Below, in pieces: positions 45,193-57,100 of a stretch of 64,000 nt of DNA. This stretch comes from Durusdinium trenchii (Eukaryota > Sar > Dinophyceae > Suessiales > Symbiodiniaceae). Under the pieces are notes generated by a model. That model was not told the origin of the DNA and did no database searches. It saw only the letters and a list, made by a program, of their open reading frames with translations. Position 1 is the first letter of the stretch; the number at the start of each line of letters is the position of its first letter. Where the stretch lies: NCBI GenBank assembly GCA_963970005.1, contig CAXAMN010026362.1:494556-558555 (forward strand), written 5' to 3'. Made by a program: the position numbers and the translations under genes.

Positions 45193-48100
45193 TCATATTA
45201 ATTCTGGGTAGACACCACTCTCCTCGATCATACCCAACAGCTTTGAGATTTTGGCGTCGTCCTCGGAGTAGGTATCGTCCTGAACCTCAACCGCTAAACT
45301 CTCAAGCTTTTGAAAGCGTGGAATCATGATCGGGTTTCCGTATTTGGACTCCAGAACAAGGTAGCTTCCAGGGTCGGGTTCCCCATTGAGTAACCGGATC
45401 CATTCGATCTCCTCAGGCTGTCCGGGTTCCGCATTGTCGCATTGCAACCATGCCCCTTTAACCTCATCGAACGGAACGACGTTCTCAACCAATAGAGAGC
45501 CAGTCGCTGAGATGAGAAGTCCGTACTCCTGCAGCTTCCACACCGGAATGTAGAGAACCACCGGGCGATCACTCAATGCGACCTTACGACCCAGCCAAGG
45601 TTTTCCCTTGTATCCCTGCTCCCAGGCCCATGGCGGAAAACATGTGAAGTGGATAGAATCCCTTCCCGATGAACCGAGACCTCCTGGCACTAGCCCTCGT
45701 CGCATGATTGAAGTCAGCGCTCCGAGATTGGTAGCGTGAAATGCAGTCACCATAGATAGGGCCACGTCGTTGGTCATTCTCGATCCAATGTGGTCGATGT
45801 TAATGGTAACGTCATAACCTCCGCCGTCCGTTGAGTGTGCCGAGGTTGCTCTTACGGCCACGGGAAAGCACCATCCATCGCTATGGTGGAGTCTTCCTTT
45901 GGAGATTCCCATGTCCTTGAGTTCGTTAATCCACCCCTTCTCCATCGGGTCATCAGGCTCATTGAGTTCATCAGGGTGAACGCGGACTGCCAACATTTGG
46001 AATCTGACCCTCTTGGTTATGCGGAAACACTCATAGTTCTGGTCGAAGTACTTCTCCAAACGTGCCTTCTTGGTCACGATATCTATGTTGCCATAGTGAT
46101 AACCGTCTTCCCAAACTGCATTATCACCTAACAGGTCTTCCCATGACACCCATGCGCCTTCATCGCATTTGATTGGTGCGAGTCTTCCTCCTGTCCTGAA
46201 CTGGCGTCCAATTCGATGTCTCAACTTCGCTCCCAATCGACGACTCAGGGCCTGGCTCGCTTGACTGTATTCAGGTACTCGACAGTCTGGAGTCGGATAC
46301 TTGTGGTTGCCGTAGTCGGAGTTCTTTGCAGCGAAAGTGACTCCGTTGATCGGTACTAGTTCAACTTTCCCGACCATCGTCATGGGGTCGATCGGCTTGT
46401 ATCCCTTCTCCCTCCGTGTTGGTAGGGGATAGAAGTGATGACATGCCTTTGGTGTGAGGGAACTGGAGTGCACAAATGCCTTCTCTACAAACTCGTACAC
46501 CACTTTCATGTCCCTAGGGCCTGCTTCCACAAGCTTCCGCCCATTGCAGGAATGTGGCCCTCCTTCGACTCCATCGGCACTTTCGATCAAGGTGAATCCG
46601 TCATGATCGAACATTGTCACGACTCTTGCTTTTAACATTTCTTTTCGCCTGAACTCGCTGTCGACCTTTCTTTCCGGTGTAGGCGATGCTCTCTGCTTCT
46701 TCTTCTTAGGCTCCTCGGTTGGATGTCCAGATGGTACATCGTCGGGCGCAACCTCTCCCTTCACTCTCTTCTTCCAATCACTCAATACCGAGGTGACTGA
46801 AGGCGAAGATGAAAGGGTCTTCTTGCAATTGAGGGTTGTGTGCCCCGACTCCATGCAGTGGATGCAGAATTCTGCTTGCCCGATCTTCTTCTCAAATTCG
46901 TCGATGGCTTGCAGTATTGATGTCTTCGGGTCGGACATGTCAACGTCTTGCTCCTCCTTCTCCTGTCCACATTCAGTCTCCATATCGACACCTTCGGCCT
47001 CGGGCTGGTCAGTGGCTTCTGTTCCCTGTTCTGGTTCTTTCCCAATTTCGAAGAAGTGGTCGATGTCGAATTCAGGAGGCGGCATGGTCCTCATGCGAAC
47101 GAGAATCAGTGCCACGTTTGCCGCCTCATCAGAGTGCGGGTCCAAGGTTCTGATCGTCGATCGCTTTCGGTTCTCATACGTTGTCCTGTCGTACAGCGAT
47201 GCAGTGACGCGTTTGATGGACTCTTCTAATCCCGTTCTCAAAGCTTCGATGTCACCCCATCCCCTGAACATGTGCCTGAGGAGTTGAGCAATTTCAAACA
47301 TGCCCAGCAGCGCTTCCACCATGTCACCTACCCGTTCCTCCGTGGGATCGTCTCCGAATATAGTGCGGAATACATCGGGCTCCAGTATGGTCTTGAGGTA
47401 TTTGGTGTAGCATACGTTGCCAAGGTCATAGGATCCCTGGTAGTACTTGGCGCTGCCGACTATCTGCTTTTCCACATGGATGCTGGGTCCTCTCCTCGTT
47501 TTGAAGAAGTTCTCCGTCATTGTTGATGACAGCCTGATCCCCCCGAAGAACGAAATCTCCTTCTGGAATCCTGGATTCTCATTAAAGATGATCATCGCCT
47601 CGTGTAAGAACTTCATCAAGTCATCGTGCGGGTTCATCTCGGAGATCACGACGGTGGGAGAAGATACCGTTTGCCCCATGCCGAAGTTGTGAAGCAATCG
47701 CGCACATGCATGAAATCGCTTCTGGACGTAGTCTTCTGCGGACATCCCACGGCATCTATTTGCTGCTCCGTTGATGCATTCTGCATAGCAATCGTCTTTC
47801 AAATCGGAGTCTATGGGATGGCAGACCAGACAGTAATCGCAGCAAATTTCCTCACCCTCCTTGAAGTCATCAATGACGTACCATCTTTGAGTCCTTGAGT
47901 ATATTGGTTCTGGCTGAAGGACTCCCCAGTACTCATCCATCCATGGCATTTTGTTCTCTCTCCTTACCTTCTCCCTCTTCCTCCTCTCAGACTCATTCTC
48001 ACCTGAAGGCTCCGCAGTGGACTGATATGCATGGCTTCCTCTTACGGAATCTCCGAACAAGTACTGATACAACCTCTCTTTGTCCTGCAACACGTGTTCC

Positions 48101-51100
48101 AAGTTGGGATCATGGAGGCTATTCGCTTCGGTCAAGGGATCCGGTGCCATAAAGCAAGAAGCAAGCATCTTTTCTCTGAACAAGTACTTTTCCATGACAG
48201 CGTGGACCAAAGAGGTTCCAGACTTCATAGAGTAGGGGTGACCGCTTCCGGCGACCGAAATGGCCCGCCAGAATCTGTCCGACGTTGTGGACATCATGCC
48301 ATTCAGCGATAGCTCGTCCTTGATCATGTTGGCGATCTTACCGAACGAACCGACGGCATGGTGAAACTCCACGTCTGCGCAAATCCTCACGAAGGTAGGT
48401 AGTTGGCAGCATGCGTCAAGCTTGACGATCACATCCCTGAGTCTTGGAACGAAGTCCGTGGGAGCAATCACAGTCTTGTATGTCCCCTTCTCGCCCGCAG
48501 TCACTAGATTGCTCAACGACAACCACACATGGATGGAGGTGGGTTCATGACGTTTGACATCATCAATTCGATCACGAACGAAGTTGATGAAACCATATGG
48601 ATCCGTCATCGCTCCTTTCTTGTACTCAGGCGTACAAGACATGTTGATGACCTTATCCCATCCAAGTGACAATAAGCTCTGGGCGAACACTGTCTGTTTT
48701 CCGGAATTCGATTTGGTGATGTATTCGAAGTCAGACACCAAAATCACCTTACTGGTCTTCATGGCGCCGATGAACTCACAGTGCACACTCTCACCGTCGA
48801 TGGTGCGAGTTGCTGGCTGACACGTGACACTTGGGATGAAGCCCTTCAATGTCTCACGCATCCTCAGCTCCAATTCCGCTTCATCATTCACTTTGGCTTC
48901 CATTGGGTAGCAAAGGTTGTATAGCGTTCTCGGAGATGGTAGCCCTCCAGCAAGTGACACTTGTGTTGAGTCGTAGATGTTGGTATATTGAGCGAACCAA
49001 TGGGCGTCTTCTTTGTAGTAGTTCCGATTGATCACCGTCTCTTGGTACTCCCCATGCCAGAACATCAAATACGACGTCAACCTTCGTAAGTACTGCAACC
49101 ATGTCATCTGTCCGTTAATGGTACAGGGACCTTCTACGATGTGCCCGGATGGCACCTGATTGGCGCTGACCATCGCGTAGACCTTCATGTCTCGCGAAAA
49201 ATAGTCCTTCCCAAATACGTAGTATTTGGATGACCCCATCGGCAACGGCATTCTAAACCACGTGGTGACTGAGACGTCCCTTGATGCCGCACCGGTGGAT
49301 TCTGATCCACCTGTCCTTCCCCACCGCTTGGAGGACGCCGGCCCATGTCCAGTTGAACTGTCGGAAGGACGCTCCGAAAAGTTCTGCTGTTCAAATGACG
49401 ACGACGGTGGAGGAGGTCTTGGCGCGCGAGGCATTGGTTTGGCCTTCGGCCTAGCAAAGTCACCGTAGATCTGAAGCGGCGGGCACCACTTTGGCCTATG
49501 AGCAACGTCAGGGGGCTCAGGACCTTCACTTTCCACCATGTCCCAAAATGGTAACGAGGGGATAACTTTGTCCTCGATTTTCTTCTTCATCTCCTCAATG
49601 TATTCGGTGTAGGATTTGAAGGCGCTGCTCCGCCGGTTGTACTCATTTTGCCTTCCGCTCTCCGCCGCAGCTGCGTTGTACTGAACTCGAAACATTGTGG
49701 GTTCAACCGGGATCCACTCATTGATCATCGGCATGACCTTTTCCCTCATGAATCTGAGCTCTTCTGGTATTATCAGGGCTACCGGAGGCTTGCAGTTGTC
49801 AAGGTATTGTACCATTACACTCATGGAGCCTAGAAAGGTCTCCATATGGTTCTGAGCCGCCGACCTGTATTTTGGCAACCCTCTCTTCCTGGCAATCAGG
49901 TCCTCGAGCACATCGATCACGTGGATCTTGTCTAACGCGTTGTCCGAGTTGTGGACCCTTATTGCCAGTGCCATGTTGCGAACTTCTCTGTTCACCGTCT
50001 CTATCAGCTCTTGCACCTTCTCCTTCGCGTTTCGACTGGTGAGTTTGTCAGAGGTGTGATAGAAGATCGAGCTGAAGATCGTGTAGTAACTCTCGAGGCG
50101 GGTGGCATAGACGTGATCCGACGGATCCGCGGCTTCACGCATGTTCATGCTCTCATTGGCCGACCCGGACAGGTTCCTCCATTGCTGGTAGGCAACCATA
50201 GTGTCATTGAGCCTGCCGCTGTTGATGAAGTCGCGGACGTCGTCCCATAAGTCATCGATCGCCCCAATCTCCTCAGGCTCCACGAGGTAGCGAGAAAGGT
50301 TGCTGAAAACCCCACTCGCATCGTTCCCGAAGCGCCCCTTAATGGTGGCCATGGATAGCTTATAGCGTCTCGCCAAGTCGCCAGTTTTCTCTTTCTTCTC
50401 TTCCTCGTTCATATAGCCCACTAACTTCTTCAGTGAAGCGGTCAAGAACTTGGTGTCATCGGATTTTGTCCTGGACATTGCATAGTTGATGGACAACGGG
50501 ACGAGCGGAGGAATGCCGACGGCAATCCATGCTTCAACCACATCCAACCCATGCGTACTCCTTGACATCCTTGGAGGTAGGGTGATCTGCCCTCTCTCCT
50601 TCATCTCAACCAGGCCATCGAGGATCTTGATGATGAAAGTCGGGTAGCCGCTCGTGTTGCTGTTATAGTTCATGACACCACCAACAGAAGCCATAGCCAC
50701 GTCGCTGAAGCGTACGGGTGAAGCAGTGCTGTGGTCACACGAACAAACACAACATGCCTGAAAATCATGAATGCCATGTGGTTCGATCCGTCGTGCGTGT
50801 GAGATTTGTGTCCCATGCTCATCACACGTGTATACAGTCTCGTTTGATGTTGCATCACACACTGATCGTTCGTTGAAGGAACTACCCAAGGCTCGAATCA
50901 TAAGGCACGGAACGGCATGCATCTTCTTCTCAGACTTCCGGAATTCAGCGATTCTCTTGGTCACGGTCTTCAGGATGATGCCGACTATCTTCTTATTATA
51001 TAATTGAGTAGTCTTAGTGTATTTACCTGCACAATCTCTATGGCTATGGCTCTTGTCACATGTTCTGCTGAGCTGGTTGCCAAACTCAAGATTCCATGAT

Positions 51101-54100
51101 ACAATCTTCCAAGGTTTCTTGATGAGTTTCTTGTCGGAATGCGAATCGTTGAACTCAGCACCTAACCCGTACATACATCCATCAAACACATGACAGTCGC
51201 AATCAGTGCCGCTCAACAAACGTTGAACCCTTTGATCTTTCCAGTAGGCACAGTATCTTGGTAGTTCAAACAGTGCGGCGGCTCCGATCCTCAAAACACG
51301 AACCATAACAGTTTCAAAACGTTCCCAAAGGTCCCAGTATAGCGCTCGCTTAAGCTCTATAGATTTAGCTATCGCATCGCTGACTTTAGCGTTGTATCTC
51401 GACCATGCCGATCCGCCTGTGCAGGGTCCTGCAAACATTACTGCATCCTTCTCCGAACGCACTGCTGCAAGCGCACGTGCAATTCCGTATGGTGAAGTGA
51501 GGTCATCGCTCTGAGATACAGTGACGATGGTGCAGTCGTGCTTCGCCGCTAAATGGGTGAAGTGATTGCATTCCTCTGAACACAGTAGGATGAATGCGGG
51601 TTCTTTACCTATATCGTACAGATCGATGACCATCTGCTCGTCGCGGGCGGCTAGGTTGTCATCTTCTTCGCACAACACGAACTGGTACCGATATGCGATC
51701 TCCCCATCATGTCGTCTCAAGTTGACATCAACTATTCTGTGCTCTTTACTCTCCTCGCTCTTGGCTTTGCTAACGGAGACGAACGTTGGGACAATGATAT
51801 CCTTCAGTGGGATCGTTTTCATACGCTTTGGGGTGCTGCATAACGCTATTGCAGCCGATTTAGCTTCCTCGTTTTCCGATTCAGCGTCGTTTCCCCTAAG
51901 GGTAAACACAGTCTTGCCTATCCATCGGAGTTGCGTTTTGGTATGCGTACCTCTACCGGAGTGTCGCCAATAGTCTTTGACACAATCCTCAAAATCTGAT
52001 GACTCGAACTGACTTCCTTGACGGTAAGTCATCCTATCGTCTTTGATCCGTGACATGTCGACTGGACAAGATGGCGCGTCACCCGGGCAGAACGCCTTTC
52101 TCCTAGGAGACGAGTGTATTCTTGTTAGCGTCCTAGCTTCTTCGTCTACCTCCCAATGATCGTGAACTGAGTGCTCTTGCTCTTCAGGATCCGAAACAAA
52201 ATTGTCGAAAATCATCGAAGGCCCCCCAGACCCCCCATTCCCCCCATGCACAAGGCGTGTCAGGGCGTTGAGCACATGTAATGCAGAGGTCGAGCAGTGA
52301 TGAATCGACAAGTACAAGGACGAATCACGGAGAGTCTGTTGCAACTCGCGACATTGGACAAGCGGACGCAAGCTAAACAAAAGACGTGGAAGGATCGCAG
52401 CGTTGAAATGACTAGACGCAGGAGCGGACGCTTCGGGTAACGGAGAGGACAAAGGGTGAAACTGAAAGAACGCACGTTCGACCCAGCGGTCAAACCGAAC
52501 GGGTTCTAAGTTAGGGTCAACCTTATCCTCGATCTGTTGCCATTGCGCGTCCTGCAAGATCCAAGTGCTGCGAAGGTATGCCATATCAGAGGGAGCCCGT
52601 GGTGGACGCAGCCTGTATAGCTTGGGAGTACGAACCATAACGTAGGGGTCGCATCCAGGGATCTCTTGCAGTCCCTCTTTGCTCGAAAGTCCCGGCTGAT
52701 ACAGGTGTGGCGGGACAACCGGAATGGTGGTGTAAGGATATATTGGCACCTTACTGTAACGATCCTTCTGGAGCTGCTTGGCGTAAGACAACCCATCATG
52801 AGTTGGCTTCATCAAGTCAAGCAATGCTTGGCTGCGCAGGCCATCGTCGCTCAGTATATTGATCAACATGCACGCATGTTTCCATGAGTTGGCATCATCG
52901 AACCCTTTAGTGTGGATATCGGCAGCCATACGGGCAGTAACCTCATATACGAGCAACAGATAGTCACGCTTGAACATCTCATACAACCAAGTGATGGAAA
53001 TACCATGAGTTCGCTCCATGTGACGCATCGTGGGGTTCCTCCCACTCCTCATAACATTGATCATTGCTTGATTATCGTCATAAAAGACTATTCGTGGTGG
53101 CGTCCTCATCAAAGTCTCCCATGCACTGATGCTTGGGATTCCAAGTGTCCTCAATGCGTAATCCGCCGCGACAATCTCAGCCTCCGGGGTGGAGTGGCTA
53201 ACGCACCCTTGACGTTTGCTACCTCCTGCCAACGGGAAACGAGTTCGCTTGCCTTGGACATGCATGTGTGCACCGGAAGTCGACTTCAACGATTGACCAC
53301 AACCTGCGTAGTCCGCATCTGCGAATAGGGCTAACGACAGGTCTGCTTTGGAATCACCGACCCAACCTACCATTTTCTGATCGGCTGAATGATGCACGTA
53401 ACACATCAGGTGGTGCAATTTAGCATCGTCGGCAACTGTCCATTTTGTCACATTGCGGGCCAGCACGTTGATGGCCCGTAACAGGTCGAAACGCGCTATT
53501 CTAGCAGCGTACAACAGTTTCATTAGGAGACTAGCAGCATGAGGCGCTAGGGTACCACGAGGTTGCTCCTTCGTATCAGACTTGACGTCATCGTCTGTTG
53601 ACCTGGCCTTGGAAGCTGCCTGGTCAGGCGAGAAGCAAGTACCACACCATGTGCATGTGACAGCAAGTCCCTTTTGGGTACTGCATGGTGCTCTCGATGG
53701 ATGATCCTTTGTGACATCCGGTAACATCGGCGTTGCAACTTTCTTCAATACTGTGTCTTTACCTACTATGTCGAGGTATTTGACCACGCTCATTTTGAGC
53801 AGAGCGCTCATATCATATGTCATTGTAGTAACTTTGGAACCATCGGCCAATTTATCTTCGCCTTTCGACAAAACACATCCTAAGTACAACCCGACCTCGG
53901 TTTCCGGTTCAATGCGCAGCTTGGAGCGGAGTAGGTCCCAACCTTTCTTCAAGTTCTCCTTGGGCCCTGCCAACTTCAAGTCGTCCACATATATCACTAA
54001 CAGCAAGTCTAGCTTTTCGTGGTAATACATCGACGGCCATTCTGGTCCGACGGGTTTGAACTCCAATGCGCGTACAGATTCGTCGCAATGTTGCTCCCAC

Positions 54101-57100
54101 ATCGTTCCAGAGTCTGGATGTCCGTATAATGCTTTGTTCACACGGCACATAGGACGTTTGAGACCCCTTCTGGTGATCTCCTCTTGCAAGTGCTTGGGCC
54201 ATGCTTCCCACGGGAGTTCAGCCCAACATGGTACACCGCCCAATAATGCTTGGATATATGTTCGAATGGCGTCTGCCACCTGCACATCATTACCTTCCAG
54301 GCAACCATAGAAATCGGCCCATCGAGCAGCTTCGAATGTAGCTGGAGAGTTTCCAAGGTCTTGGAACAATGCTGCCTCGAAGTTCTGGTTCTTCACCTGA
54401 TCCCCGAGTAGGACCCCTCGCCCTTTGAACTTCCTCTTCGGGTCATCGTCAGGCAGTTGGTAGTTCTTTTCCACACATATTCCATGTACTCTTGCTAAGT
54501 GAACTTCTTCCCCTTTCTTCTTGGAGGTTGCCACTATCTCATCATATTCTCTCAGCCACGACCCGTCGAATGTTTCCTCATCCCAGAGTCCGCCCCACTC
54601 ATCCAACATAGATTGCATTGCCTTCTTATTGGATAGGATCTCGGCACGGCTCACAGGTCTTGATACCACAGCGTTGAACAACCTATTGCCCATAAGTTTT
54701 GGGCGATGTTGCGTATCACGCACTACACATGGCATCGTCGGAAATGGTTCATCAACTATATCGTTGTCAATGGGATCACCAGTGATGCAACAACATATCT
54801 GACCGTTCAGTGGATTGTAGACGTTCTCCGTCTTCCAAGCCGCCATAGCAAGATTGTCATCGCTGTCCTCCCACATGGCACTCTCGTCCCAATCAGTGAG
54901 GAATTCTTCATCACTGGGGACACACGTGGACTCGGATGTAAAGGATTTAGGTGACCATGGGTCCTCATCATCATCAGTGTCCCACTCCATAAAGGTAGTA
55001 GGCATAGCCAAGCTTGGTCCACCTTCACCCTTCTCTTCCTCGCCCTTAGACTTCTTTTCTTTCTTGGATTTCTTATCCTTCTTAGTTTTCTTATCCTTCT
55101 TGTCTTTCTTGGACTTCTTTTCACTACCTCCTTCATCACCCTTCTTGGCGTCTTCCAGGTCCTTCAAGAGTTCATCAGGCTCCTCGTCCTCCTTCTTATC
55201 CGTACTGCTCCCAAGCCCTTTTGCTTTCTTCGACAACCTATCCACGACCCTGTCTACATGTTTCCCGGCCTTCTTGGCTATAGCTCTATCTTTCACCGAT
55301 AGCTTCTGCCATTCTTCAGGTGTAAGATAGTCCTTGGGTCTTGGCGAGTTGTGGAAGAGTCGCCTTCCATCCGATCCCACTCTATATAGACGACCGTCCT
55401 TTGCGATCTTGACGTGTTCGCCGTCGTTGTTCAAGTAAATTATGTTATCACCTGGCCCCCCAGCGGAGTAGTGATCGGGACCGGAGTAGTCCTCTTTCTT
55501 CTTCTCTGCGAGCTCCTCCGTTTTCTCATCCTCGATCGCGTCAATTTCGTTAGCTTTTGACTTCAGATCCCCGTCTGGTGGATCAGGCGCATCATCGTCA
55601 TCGTCTTGATCGTCGCTGTCGTCGGGATCGGGTAACTCGGGATTGGTAGGTGCATCTGGAGAACCGGATCTCTCCTTCAGGACTTTCATTCCTTCGAGTG
55701 TGCTGTTCAACCTCTCGTATTCTTTCTTCAACGGAAATTCTATTCCGTCGTCTTGGAAGATCTTCTCGGTGATGTGAGGAGTAATCAATTTCCTCAACGG
55801 TCTCTCGGCATCATAGCCTAGATTCAGTTGTGCGAAATCGCTTATAGCCCATACTTTGTATTTCCTCGACCAGTTCATCCCGGTCCCCATAACGTACCCT
55901 GCGAAGATGCCAGGTATGCTCTTGGGGTCGAACTTGTGATCTTGGTCTCTTTCTCTCGCGTCACTAGGTTTGAAGAACACCTTCGCTCCAAGTGGTATCA
56001 CCATGCCTGGGAATTCGCTCTTGTGTAACTTCAACCATGCACTGCTGCCATCGCTCAGCTTCTCGATGTTCAATAAATGGCTTACGCATTCCACTGCAAA
56101 TGGCCAAAAACATGGTGGTAGTCCTGCTTCTAGCAGGCATGTCGATGTGGTAAGCATCATGAACTGATTGTTTCTTTCGGCGAGTGAATTGTTCTGGGGA
56201 TGTCCTGGAAGCGACTGGTCTAGTGGAATCCGGAGTTCCTTGAGTGCTGATTCAAATTGTGGCGCATCATCCGAGTAAGCGTTGGTGACCTTTCTCTTAC
56301 CGATATAGTGCTTCATTGCCTGCACCACTTCGTCATTATTGCTTGCTTTCAATGGATAGCCCCATATCACACCAGTGAACCGATCTCGAATCACCAATAC
56401 ATCCTTATCCGGCATGATCCCATCTCTCGCCATCTTCTGAGTGTTCATGAGATCGAAAGTGATAAGGTCACCGAATGCCTTCAATTTTCGTTTGAAAGCT
56501 CCCTTGCTAGTCTTGTAGTGCTTCATCTTTGCTCTCACACATGACTTGCAGTATGGGTTCTTGTATCGGTGCGTCATCAAGTGCAATATGGATTTCGCCT
56601 CGTTCTTCAGCACTCCTGGTTTTGATAATCTGGCTTCCCCGTCAACCACATCGACTTCCAATAGTCCCTCTTCATCTTCACCAATGTCACTTTCCTCTCG
56701 TTCAGAATCCGCATCACCTCCATGTTCGTCGCCTCCGGCTTCTTCAGGTTGACCTTCGTGATCACGATCGAATCTCGGGTCTTCCCCGTCATATTCCTCT
56801 TCAGGAGAATACCTGTCATCATCGTGTTCCTCTGGTTCCCCTTCGACGCCTGCAACAGCTGGATTGATATCAGAGTCACCATTCCGATCTCTCTGGTTAT
56901 CTTTCTTCTTTCTCCTCCGTCTCCGTGGTTTCTTGGGTGGAAGTTCCTCTTGTTGTGTCTCCTGACCTGCTGTGGCCTCGTCTTCATGCCCCACACCTGA
57001 CAGTATGCGATGAAGTATCGTAGCCAAGCCGTCTGGTCTTGGTAAGCATCTCCCGTCATCATCGTTCACCTTGATGTAGGGTATGTTGTCATGCACCGAT

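Noticed and set aside
48200..48780. SGNH-hydrolase-like segment in the copia extension (ILVSDFEY ... HVWLSLSNLV)
   Set aside because: The strand pattern is suggestive but the GDS, Gly-Asn and His blocks are not convincingly present.
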